Of a DNA stretch of 64,000 bases, positions 1 through 8,027 are shown in pieces. The stretch's first letter is position 1. Every line of letters starts with the position of its first letter. Source of the DNA: a virus; IMG/VR virus record IMGVR_UViG_3300043570_001783, positions 1-64,000 of that record; one strand, written 5' to 3'. Position numbers and translations under genes: made by a program. Under the pieces are notes generated by a model, which was not told the DNA's origin, did not search any database, and saw only the letters and a program-made list of their open reading frames with translations.

Positions 1-1
1 C

Positions 2-9
2 TATTTATA
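2..9 (+). promoter_or_regulatory. TATTTATA late-promoter candidate
   Basis: Octamer TATTTATA ending 16 bases before the ATG of the beta-helix protein. It is one of a set of matching octamers before structural genes in this window. Confidence 0.5.
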
Positions 10-25
10 AAATAAAAAACAAATT

Positions 26-1945
26 ATGGCATTAACAGGTAAAACAATTGGACAACTAACATATCTTTCGGGAGTAACAACGGATACATTATTTCCCGTA
101 GAATTGAGTGGTGATACATACCATATATCATATTCTGCGTTCACTAATTCAAACTATAACGAAGGAACTTACGATAATTTATATTCATTCGCCACAGGTG
201 GAACATTAACCGCTGGAAGTTATTACTTAATGACTGACTTCCAAACGTGTTACGACCAACCAAATTATGATAATACTAAAACCCCAATAACAACGGGTAA
301 CTATAAAACAGGAACAACAGAGCCAATTTTATTATTGGCAATATCTACAACAGGATTTTCTCCTACCGTATATTCAACATTATACCCTAATGATAAAATA
401 ACATACGACATAACTTGGAATACAACTGAAGTAACTAGTAGTCCTGCAAAAGGTAGAATCACTGAAAGAATTGATAACTTTAATAATAGAACTGACTATG
501 ATAACAGAAGTATTTTATTTAAAAGATATAACGGATATTCATATGACGAAGATAGTCCATTAAGTGGTCTTGTTGGGATAAGTGGTTTAACAGGAACAAC
601 TGCCGTGTTATATGGTAACACGGGCACAACATTTAATTCAACTTTTACAACGGGGTCAATTGTTTCAGTACGAAATTTAAATCCTTCATTTTTTGAAGTT
701 ATATCAGTTGAGAGTGATTCTATAGCAATTATATCAGGTGTAACAATAAATGAAACTACAGATTCACCTTATTATTTTGGAAATAATGATGGTATAATGG
801 GTTATTATCAACCTAACATAAACCAAAATCAAGTTTACGAATACACAACATTTGGTGACGCTATTGATGATGGTGGGGCGGTTAATAACTATATTGGTAA
901 CTATTCTAATTTACATTTAGAATTTGGTACTGGGGATTTTTTACAGGCAAATAATGTATTATTAGAAGGTTCATTTAGAAACAACACCATCGGTAACGGT
1001 TCTTATAATAACACATTTAATGATGATTGTGATAATAATCAAATTGGTGATGGATTTTATAATAACTCAACGAATGATGATTTTGACGGTAATATAATTG
1101 GGGAAAATTTTAATAACAACTATATCACCTCTAATTTTAATAATAATCGAATTGGTAGTGATTTTGATTTTAATATCCTAATTGGTGGTTCTTTTTATAG
1201 AAATAATATTGGGAACGACTTTAACAATAATGTTTGGACTAATGGAGATTTTCAAAATAATGAAATAGGAAACCAATTTAATGATAATAAAATCTATAAC
1301 GATTTCTATAATAATGATATTGGTAATGGGTATAATAATAATGAAAGTTACTCAACTTATAATCGTAATTTAATTGGTAACGGATATAATGGTAATACCG
1401 TATATTCAAATTTCTACGAAAATACTATTGAACACGTTTTTGAAAATAATACTATCGGGACCAATTTAACTATTGGCTCATACAATTTCTCTAAAAATAG
1501 AATAGGGGATAGTTTTTATAGTAATGTTATTTCTGGTAATTTTCAATATAATGAGATAGGTAATGATTTCTATTCTAATAATATCGCTAATTACTTCTCA
1601 TATAATGAAATTAGAAATTATTTCTATTCTAATCTCATTAATAATGATTTTGGTTTTGGTAATAGTGTTAGTCAAGGTAATAAAATAGGTAATTATTTTT
1701 ATAATAATAATATTGGTGAATATTTTTATAATAATAATATTACTGACAATTTTTACTCTAACACAATAGGTAATGATTTCCAATTAAACGAAGTTAAATT
1801 TGGTTTAAATTCTGTAAATTTTAGTTTATCAACTCACGTATACGCTAACTATAATTGTACTATATTTTTAAGAAGTGATGCTCAACCTAGACTATCATAT
1901 TACGACTCAACTGATACACTGTTAATTACAGATGTGGCAAGTTAA
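26..1945 (+). CDS. Fibre-like protein with nine-residue beta-helix repeats
   Basis: 639 residues; function not recognised by family, but the architecture is clear. Residues 1 to about 315 are a non-repetitive N-terminal part (start MALTGKTIGQL), probably the attachment module. From residue 317 to about 595 the protein is some 29 copies of a nine-residue unit, F-x-x-N-x-I-x-x-x, very rich in Asn, with units ending IGN(D/G) alternating with others, giving an 18-residue double rung. This predicts an elongated parallel beta-helix, as in phage fibres and tailspikes. The last ~45 residues form a non-repetitive cap. The ATG follows an A-rich leader 16 bases after a TATTTATA element, and a strong terminator follows the stop, so it is probably a single-gene late unit or the last gene of one. 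Seen: the repeat; inferred: fibre or spike role. Confidence 0.75.
   Translation: MALTGKTIGQLTYLSGVTTDTLFPVELSGDTYHISYSAFTNSNYNEGTYDNLYSFATGGTLTAGSYYLMTDFQTCYDQPNYDNTKTPITTGNYKTGTTEPILLLAISTTGFSPTVYSTLYPNDKITYDITWNTTEVTSSPAKGRITERIDNFNNRTDYDNRSILFKRYNGYSYDEDSPLSGLVGISGLTGTTAVLYGNTGTTFNSTFTTGSIVSVRNLNPSFFEVISVESDSIAIISGVTINETTDSPYYFGNNDGIMGYYQPNINQNQVYEYTTFGDAIDDGGAVNNYIGNYSNLHLEFGTGDFLQANNVLLEGSFRNNTIGNGSYNNTFNDDCDNNQIGDGFYNNSTNDDFDGNIIGENFNNNYITSNFNNNRIGSDFDFNILIGGSFYRNNIGNDFNNNVWTNGDFQNNEIGNQFNDNKIYNDFYNNDIGNGYNNNESYSTYNRNLIGNGYNGNTVYSNFYENTIEHVFENNTIGTNLTIGSYNFSKNRIGDSFYSNVISGNFQYNEIGNDFYSNNIANYFSYNEIRNYFYSNLINNDFGFGNSVSQGNKIGNYFYNNNIGEYFYNNNITDNFYSNTIGNDFQLNEVKFGLNSVNFSLSTHVYANYNCTIFLRSDAQPRLSYYDSTDTLLITDVAS
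974..1804 (+). repeat. 27-bp (nine-codon) tandem coding repeat
   Basis: About 29 degenerate copies of a nine-codon unit encoding F-x-x-N-x-I-x-x-x. A few units are expanded (ten residues, or sixteen at two places). Alternate units carry I-G-N/D after the conserved Asn, so a 54-bp super-period is visible. The nucleotide copies are diverged, which argues for selection on the protein fold rather than very recent duplication. Confidence 0.8.
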
Positions 1946-1962
1946 ATTATTTTTTAAGATAA

Positions 1963-1995
1963 AAAAAAAGGGGGTCACAAAAACCCTCTTTTTTT
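1963..1995 (+). terminator. Rho-independent terminator
   Basis: A-run plus GGGGG pairs with CCCTC plus T-run around a nine-base loop (one G-U pair), followed by Ts. It lies just after the beta-helix gene and before the polymerase promoter. Confidence 0.8.
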
Positions 1996-1997
1996 AT

Positions 1998-2026
1998 TTG
2001 ACAAAAAACAAATTTACTAATATACT
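1998..2026 (+). promoter_or_regulatory. Promoter of the DNA polymerase gene (TTGACA-N17-TATACT)
   Basis: TTGACA at 1998-2003, a 17-base spacer, then TATACT at 2021-2026, 60 bases before the polymerase ATG. The -35 also reads TTTG, the Bacteroidota -33 element. No TATTTATA element is present here, suggesting early or middle expression by host polymerase. Confidence 0.55.
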
Positions 2027-2086
2027 TATTGATGTAAGGTAAATGTCGTTTTTAACGGCAGCTAATGAACCATTAAAATAAGTGAT

Positions 2087-4897
2087 ATGATAAACGAAGA
2101 AGAAATTAAGTCGTTCTTAGAAGGGAATGACCCTGAAGAACACATCGTGGCCATAGAATTTGATTATGTATCAGATTCAGTCTATAAAATAAAAGAAGAG
2201 CCAGGGAAAGGAAAAACAATCCAAAAAGATACATTTACCGCGTTTGCTTGGGTGGGAGATTTACGTGGTTTAAATTTCTACCAATCATCTAAGGCACTTC
2301 AAAAAGAAGGAATGTCTAAGCATGGAATTATGATTGAGAAATTACGAACAAGCCATGATGACGGAGTTGTTAATGACCGTTTAGAGTTTGGTTTAAAATA
2401 TATGGTTAAATCATTAAAAGGTTATCGTTCATTAATTCAATTCTTCCGTGATGGTGGACTCGACCCTTGGGGAGAAATAACTAAAGGTAAGGTTCTTATC
2501 TTACCTCCTGTAGAACAATACCTCATCTCAAGAGAAAAAAGATTATTCAAAGGTTTTGATGAGTACAATGACATCACGAGACTTGTATTTGACCTTGAGA
2601 CGACCGCTTTGGAACCTAAAGACGGTCGTATATTCATGATTGGGATTAAAACAAATAAAGGTCTACAACGAGTAATTGAGTGTTCTAATGAAGATGAAGA
2701 ACGTAGAGGTCTTGTAGAATTCTTTAGAATTATTGATGAGGTTAAACCAACTATTATTGGTGGTTACAATTCCGCAAACTTCGACTGGGTTTGGATATTC
2801 GAAAGATGTAAAATGTTGAATTTAGACATTAAAAAGATATGCCGTACCCTAAACCCTAAATCTAATATAAAACAGTCTGAGAACTTATTAAAACTAGCTA
2901 ATGAGGTGGAGAGATACAACCAAGTTGGTATGTGGGGTTATAACATTGTAGATATTATTCACTCTGTTCGTCGAGCTCAAGCTATTAACTCAAGTATTAA
3001 GTCCGCAGGTTTGAAATACATCACCAAATATATTGATGGTGAGGCTAAAGACCGTGTATACATTGACCACTTAGATATTGGACCATTCTATGCAAAAAAA
3101 GAAGAATATTGGTTAAACATTGAGAACGGTAACTACAAAAAAGTTGGGTTAGACTCAAAGATTGATTCCGTTTGTGAGAAACACGATAAAGTGTACATTA
3201 AAACAACAGGTGATGATTTAGTTGAGCGTTATCTTGACGATGACCTTGAGGAAACGTTATTGGTGGATGATGAATTCAACCAAGGAACGTTTCTATTAGC
3301 GTCCTTAGTACCAACTACTTATGAACGTATTTCAACAATGGGCACCGCAACATTATGGAAAATGATTATGTTGGCTTGGTCTTATAAACACAAATTAGCA
3401 ATTCCTGAGAAACAAGATAAAGGAGCATTTGTTGGTGGTTTATCAAGACTATTAAAAACAGGTTATTCAAAAGATGTACTAAAACTTGATTACTCTTCAC
3501 TATACCCCTCTATTCAGTTAGTTCACGATGTGTTTCCTGAGTGTGACGTTATGGGGGCGATGAAAGGGATGTTAGCCTATTTCCGTAACTCTCGTATTAT
3601 GTACAAGAACTTGGCGAAAGAATGGGAAAGTAAGGATAAAAAGACTTCCCTTAAATTTGACCGTAAACAATTACCGATTAAGATTTTCATCAACTCATTA
3701 TTTGGGGCTTTATCCGCACCACAAGTATTTGCTTGGGGTGATATGAACAAAGGTGAACAGATTACTTGTACAGGTCGACAATATTTACGTCAGATGTTAA
3801 GATTCTTCATGAACCGTGATTACACTCCACTAGTATGTGATACCGATGGTATGAACTTCTCATTACCTGAAGGTGGTGTTGATGATAGAAGATATGTTGG
3901 TAAAGGTCTTAATTGGTTAGTTAAAGAGGGTAAAGAATATACAGGTTATGATGCCGATGTTGCCGAGTTTAACGATTTGTTTATGAGAGGTGCGATGGGT
4001 CTTGATTGTGACGGTACATGGAAATCTTGTATCAACTTAGCGAGAAAGAACTACGCAACTATGGAACATAAAGGGAAAGTTAAATTAACAGGTAATACTA
4101 TTAAATCTAAAAAATTACCCTTGTATATTGAAAAGTTCTTGGATAAAGGTGTTAACTATTTGTTAGAGGGACAAGGTAAAGAATTTGTTGAGTGGTATTA
4201 CGAATACATCTCAATAATCTTTAATCTAAATATCCCATTGATGCAAATCGCTCAAAGAGCCAAAGTCAAATTGTCTATTAAAGACTACATGACAAGAACC
4301 ACTCAAAAAACAAAATCGGGTGGTGCAATGTCAAGAATGGCACATATGGAATTGGTTATGAAGGATAAGTTAAATGTTAATTTAGGTGACGTAATCTTTT
4401 ATGTTAATAATGGAACTAAAGCGTCTCAGGGTGATGTTCAGAAAGTAACTAAACTGAAAAGGGGATGGTCTCAAGACCAATTAGATTATCATTTTGAATC
4501 TTATGGGAAACACCCTGACGAATCGGTAACATCCATGATTCAAATTAATAGTTATAGATTGGACCCAAAGGTTATCGAAGAAAACCCTGATATGAAAGGT
4601 GAGTATAATGTACCAAGAGCAATTGCAACATTCAATAAACGAATCGAACCTTTATTAATTGTTTTTAAAGATGAGGTTAGAGATAATTTATTAGTTACTG
4701 ACCCTGAAGATAGAGGGTTCTTTACAACTGACCAATGTGAATTAATTAACGGGATTCCATTTAGACCTGAAGACCAAGATACTATTGAGGACTTGTTAAC
4801 AGTAACAGACCAAGAGTTAGAGTTTTGGAATAAAGTGGGGATTGACCCAAATTATATTTATGATTTGGCGAGTGAAGGGTATGAAGTATTCTTATAA
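2087..4897 (+). CDS. 43: Family B DNA polymerase (T4 gp43-like)
   Basis: 936 residues, close to T4 gp43 (about 900). Replicates phage DNA with 3'-5' proofreading. Exonuclease motif I is the Asp169-x-Glu171 of LVFDLETTALEP; exo II is in the segment IIGGYNSANFDW. Polymerase motif A is DYSSLYPS with Asp468, motif B is KIFINSLFGALSA near residue 536, and motif C is CDTDGM with Asp585 and Asp587; all expected catalytic acids are present. The start ATG follows an A/T leader without Shine-Dalgarno. It has its own sigma-type promoter and a terminator after the stop, so it is a monocistronic unit away from the other replication genes at 32-40 kb. Confidence 0.97.
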   Translation: MINEEEIKSFLEGNDPEEHIVAIEFDYVSDSVYKIKEEPGKGKTIQKDTFTAFAWVGDLRGLNFYQSSKALQKEGMSKHGIMIEKLRTSHDDGVVNDRLEFGLKYMVKSLKGYRSLIQFFRDGGLDPWGEITKGKVLILPPVEQYLISREKRLFKGFDEYNDITRLVFDLETTALEPKDGRIFMIGIKTNKGLQRVIECSNEDEERRGLVEFFRIIDEVKPTIIGGYNSANFDWVWIFERCKMLNLDIKKICRTLNPKSNIKQSENLLKLANEVERYNQVGMWGYNIVDIIHSVRRAQAINSSIKSAGLKYITKYIDGEAKDRVYIDHLDIGPFYAKKEEYWLNIENGNYKKVGLDSKIDSVCEKHDKVYIKTTGDDLVERYLDDDLEETLLVDDEFNQGTFLLASLVPTTYERISTMGTATLWKMIMLAWSYKHKLAIPEKQDKGAFVGGLSRLLKTGYSKDVLKLDYSSLYPSIQLVHDVFPECDVMGAMKGMLAYFRNSRIMYKNLAKEWESKDKKTSLKFDRKQLPIKIFINSLFGALSAPQVFAWGDMNKGEQITCTGRQYLRQMLRFFMNRDYTPLVCDTDGMNFSLPEGGVDDRRYVGKGLNWLVKEGKEYTGYDADVAEFNDLFMRGAMGLDCDGTWKSCINLARKNYATMEHKGKVKLTGNTIKSKKLPLYIEKFLDKGVNYLLEGQGKEFVEWYYEYISIIFNLNIPLMQIAQRAKVKLSIKDYMTRTTQKTKSGGAMSRMAHMELVMKDKLNVNLGDVIFYVNNGTKASQGDVQKVTKLKRGWSQDQLDYHFESYGKHPDESVTSMIQINSYRLDPKVIEENPDMKGEYNVPRAIATFNKRIEPLLIVFKDEVRDNLLVTDPEDRGFFTTDQCELINGIPFRPEDQDTIEDLLTVTDQELEFWNKVGIDPNYIYDLASEGYEVFL

Positions 4898-4899
4898 TT

Positions 4900-4930
4900 A
4901 AAAAGAGGGACCTAAATCCCTCTTTTTTTT
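4900..4930. terminator. Bidirectional terminator
   Basis: AAAAAGAGGGA, loop CCTAAA, TCCCTCTTTTT: a perfect 11-bp stem with A and T runs on both sides. It lies between the convergent polymerase gene and the minus-strand 115-residue gene and can serve both. Confidence 0.85.
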
Positions 4931-5276
4931 ATTCTAACTTTATTCCATCCGAGGATAATATATACCAATTACCTTCCACATTATAAAACTCAACACATGC
5001 ACCTTTATTAATTAATATTTCATCATATTCCTCATCAATTTTACCAATAAATGGTATGATAATAACATTAGTTAACGCTTTTATTTTAATGTATGTAGTA
5101 GTTGTTGAATCTAATACAATTTTAGATGCTGGTGTATTTCTAACAATTATTAGTGATTCACCTTTTGTTCTATACTCAGAAGTTTCCACAAATTTAATAT
5201 GTTCCCCATCATTAATTGGGTCAGTTGACATATAATATTTATGTCCAATAGTTCTTTTATTAATTAGTTTTCTCAT
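4929..5276 (-). CDS. Hypothetical protein, 115 residues
   Basis: No family recognised. The composition (many Ile, Val, Thr; short alternating hydrophobic segments; no Cys cluster, no membrane helix, one Cys) suggests an all-beta protein; the end reads VEFYNVEGNWYILSSDG. The start lies two bases after the stop of the gp13-like neck gene, so it is the last gene of the same late minus-strand unit and ends at the bidirectional terminator. From position it is probably a small virion or assembly protein, but this is inference only. Confidence 0.6.
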   Translation of the reverse strand: MRKLINKRTIGHKYYMSTDPINDGEHIKFVETSEYRTKGESLIIVRNTPASKIVLDSTTTTYIKIKALTNVIIIPFIGKIDEEYDEILINKGACVEFYNVEGNWYILSSDGIKLE

Positions 5277-5278
5277 AA

Positions 5279-6403
5279 TTAAATTACGTATATTTGTCTC
5301 GGCATTGCTCGGTACTTCAATTGTTTATTTAAATTTTCAGCTAGTAGTGCCTCACGTTCCATTACTTTATCAGGTTTTAATCTTGTTAGTCGTCCTTCAG
5401 CTCCCGTTAATTCATCAATTAATTTTGTTTTTTCATCTTTAGCTTCGGTAGCCAAAGATTGGTAGTCCATTGTTAATTCTGAATCAGGTGTTTTTAAATT
5501 ACCACTATATTTCCCACGAACTTTAGATAACGTTTCTTTACAGGAAGCAACAAACCAACGTCTTACCCAAACTTGAGCAGGATTATTCAATTCGGTCCAA
5601 GACATTTTATTGAATGGTACGTCCGATGGTAATTTAATAATGTCAGGATTATCAGCTAAACATTTATCTCTACCACCTTGTGATGTATCATAATAGTGAT
5701 ACCAAACTTTACCTCTCATCAAATTAGCATTACCAAAATCAAATTTACCACCAGGAGTGTTCATTAAATTTAAAGATTTTTTACCGCCTGGTAATGCCGT
5801 AATTGTATATGTTAAATCACCACCAATAATTCTTCTTTGTATATTGATTTCTTGCATTCTTAATAACATATCAAAAGCGGGAGCCATAAGGTAAGAACCT
5901 GACATACCCATTTGTGCTAAACCACCCGCACCACCAAGACCACCACCAGCACCAAGTGCTCCGAAAGACCAAGGGTCAAACATTGTATTATTTAATTCTG
6001 ACGGTGTAAACCACAACAATTCATTAATCTCTCTGTCCGCAGGTACTTCATAACTTTGTTGATTGTCTTTTAACTGAATATAATCTTTTTTAAGTTCCCA
6101 ATCACCTCCCGCTTGTAACCCAACTATTTTGGAGTATGCGTAAGTATAACGATTTTCAAAATCTAAACTTTTAGAAATGAACGCTCTTGATAATGATTGT
6201 GTGTCAAGATTAAGATTGTATAAAGAAGGCCATTGTGACTCGATTAAAAAATTTTGTACTTGTTCGGAATAGTCATCAATTGAAAATTCCAATAATGTGT
6301 CCATCTGTTCATCATCTAATTCGACTGAACGAACAGGTGCTCCCAATATATGTCTTATTTTCTTATATAGGGAACTTCTTTCTGGTTCGGGGATTACTGA
6401 CAT
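5279..6403 (-). CDS. 13: Neck protein, T4 gp13-like
   Basis: 374 residues. The N-terminus (residues ~10-55) has the pattern of T4-type gp13 neck proteins: a start LYKKIRHILGAPV followed by DDEQMDTLLEFSIDDYSE. The C-terminal third (QVWVRRWFVASCKETLSK, then a G-Y/K-SGNL segment and a charged helix DEKTKLIDELTGAEGRL) also fits that family, where the tail of the protein packs at the head-tail connector. A Gly/Ala/Met-rich loop around residues 150-170 is an unusual insertion. Gp13 completes the head and allows tail joining. A TATTTATA element lies on the minus strand just upstream (6418-6425). Assigned from remembered family patterns, so moderate confidence. Confidence 0.65.
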   Translation of the reverse strand: MSVIPEPERSSLYKKIRHILGAPVRSVELDDEQMDTLLEFSIDDYSEQVQNFLIESQWPSLYNLNLDTQSLSRAFISKSLDFENRYTYAYSKIVGLQAGGDWELKKDYIQLKDNQQSYEVPADREINELLWFTPSELNNTMFDPWSFGALGAGGGLGGAGGLAQMGMSGSYLMAPAFDMLLRMQEINIQRRIIGGDLTYTITALPGGKKSLNLMNTPGGKFDFGNANLMRGKVWYHYYDTSQGGRDKCLADNPDIIKLPSDVPFNKMSWTELNNPAQVWVRRWFVASCKETLSKVRGKYSGNLKTPDSELTMDYQSLATEAKDEKTKLIDELTGAEGRLTRLKPDKVMEREALLAENLNKQLKYRAMPRQIYVI

Positions 6404-6417
6404 AATTATATTTTATA

Positions 6418-6425
6418 TATAAATA
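6418..6425 (-). promoter_or_regulatory. TATTTATA late-promoter candidate
   Basis: Reads TATTTATA on the minus strand, 14 bases before the ATG of the gp13-like gene. Confidence 0.5.
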
Positions 6426-6455
6426 TTTAGCTTATGTTGTATTTTACTTCTAAGA

Positions 6456-7985
6456 CTAATAAATATGTTTAATAAGATTAATTTCAGGTATTAAATAATT
6501 ACCTTTAACTATCTTAATACCGTTATTATCAAATATCATAGCGTCTTTATTATTTTTAGAAAAAATTAACCAATCCGTTTTATACGGATTAACTTGACCA
6601 GTATCTAACATTTTATAAAACCCATCAACTAAATCATAGGACTTATATGGTTTAATTTGTGCGGTTTTAATTTCATCACCAATTTTAACTTCACAGTCAA
6701 TACCGTCAATCGCATCAACAGTATTACCAAGTTCACCAATTTTTTCAACATTTTTATCACCGTATTCTTTTTTAAGAATCTCAACAACTTTTATCTCAGT
6801 TAATTCGCCAAGTGAGTTAGTACTACCAAGTGTGACCATAATATTTTCAAAAGTCCCTGATGATAATGAAAAAATCCTTGTTTTAAATTCATTAGCTACA
6901 CTAATTAATCTTTTCGCTTCATTAATTTGTTCACCTACGGATTTATTTTTAAAAGTAATTTTAGGTTTACCCAATTTTTCCATAACGATATTAATGTCGT
7001 TTAATAAAACACAAAAGACTTCATAATTTGTATTCATTTTATTTATCACCGACCTACCTTTTTGTTCAAAATCATATATTCCTAACATTTGATTTGGTCC
7101 ATAAGCGTCTTTTTCATAATAATTATCGGGAAAAACTTCACTTAAAATTTTCTCAACACCGTATCTGTAAATATTCTTCACAAACTTATTGGTGTTAAAT
7201 AAATTTCGATATAATTGAACTTCACCTCGACTACATCTTTCAGACACACCTTCATTAATAATTCGTTTCAATTTAAAATTTTCGTTAATAGTTGTTTTAG
7301 TTTTCATTTTAAGTAATTCATTAACAAATTCCCAATTAACACATTTCCAAAAATTATGGATGTATTCATCTCTCTTGTTACGATACTTTAAATAATAAGA
7401 ATGTTCCCACAAATCTAAACCAAGTAATGGATAACCACCATTTCGAATAACATTCATTAATGGGTTATCTTGATTTGGTGTTGAGATTATTTTTAAAGTG
7501 TTACGTTTAGTTAAGACTAACCAAACCCATCCTGAACCAAATCTATTTTTAGCAACCTCCTCAAATTTATTTTTAAATTCTTTTAAACTACCAAATGAAC
7601 TATTAATTTTCCTTAAAATTGGTCCACTACATTCTTGTTCTTTTGGGGATAACATTTTCCAAAACAACGCGTGGTTAAAAGCACCACCCGCATTATTTCG
7701 TATTGTTTTGTTGTACTTACCAATACGTTTAATTATCTCCTCAAGTTCAACATCACCATAATCTTTCTTAGATAATGCGTCGTTTAATTTTTTAACATAT
7801 CCTTTATAATGTTTGTTGTAGTGAAAATCCATTGTTTCCGAATCAATGAAATTTTTCAAGGCAGAGTAAGAATATGGTAATTTTTCTATACCGATTTTTT
7901 TAGCTTCACTAAGTAAAGTTCGTTTGGCGTCTTCTTTTTTAATATTTTCAGTCAGTACTTTGACTTTATCTTCTAATGTTTTCAT
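6456..7985 (-). CDS. Mn-type superoxide dismutase fused to a PD-(D/E)XK nuclease-like domain
   Basis: 509 residues, more than twice the ~200 of a dismutase. Residues ~30-225 are an Fe/Mn superoxide dismutase: all four metal ligands are visible (His55 in DFHYNKHY, His105 in GGAFNHALFW, Asp191 and His195 in DLWEHSYYLKY). Gly101 together with Gln172 in NQDNPLM is the manganese-type arrangement. From residue 228 a second module starts with MKTKTTINENF, looking like a former start of a separate gene. Residues ~390-500 suggest a PD-(D/E)XK nuclease fold: helix with Glu396, then Asp430, then Gln443-x-Lys445. The N-terminus ends a short leader with L-T-E. It has its own TATTTATA element. The dismutase call is firm; the nuclease call and any joint function are inference. 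Confidence 0.85.
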   Translation of the reverse strand: MKTLEDKVKVLTENIKKEDAKRTLLSEAKKIGIEKLPYSYSALKNFIDSETMDFHYNKHYKGYVKKLNDALSKKDYGDVELEEIIKRIGKYNKTIRNNAGGAFNHALFWKMLSPKEQECSGPILRKINSSFGSLKEFKNKFEEVAKNRFGSGWVWLVLTKRNTLKIISTPNQDNPLMNVIRNGGYPLLGLDLWEHSYYLKYRNKRDEYIHNFWKCVNWEFVNELLKMKTKTTINENFKLKRIINEGVSERCSRGEVQLYRNLFNTNKFVKNIYRYGVEKILSEVFPDNYYEKDAYGPNQMLGIYDFEQKGRSVINKMNTNYEVFCVLLNDINIVMEKLGKPKITFKNKSVGEQINEAKRLISVANEFKTRIFSLSSGTFENIMVTLGSTNSLGELTEIKVVEILKKEYGDKNVEKIGELGNTVDAIDGIDCEVKIGDEIKTAQIKPYKSYDLVDGFYKMLDTGQVNPYKTDWLIFSKNNKDAMIFDNNGIKIVKGNYLIPEINLIKHIY

Positions 7986-8001
7986 AATCTTATTATAATA
8001 C

Positions 8002-8009
8002 TATAAATA
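8002..8009 (-). promoter_or_regulatory. TATTTATA late-promoter candidate
   Basis: Reads TATTTATA on the minus strand, 16 bases before the ATG of the dismutase fusion gene. Confidence 0.5.
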
Positions 8010-8027
8010 AGCTGAAATACTAAAATA

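Noticed and set aside
1598-1783. Minus-strand 61-residue Ile-rich frame
   Set aside because: Shadow of the Asn/Ile beta-helix repeats; no start signal or sensible protein composition.
974-1804. CRISPR-like or VNTR array
   Set aside because: The repeat is in frame, degenerate at DNA level and conserved at the protein level, so it is a coding repeat, not an array with spacers.
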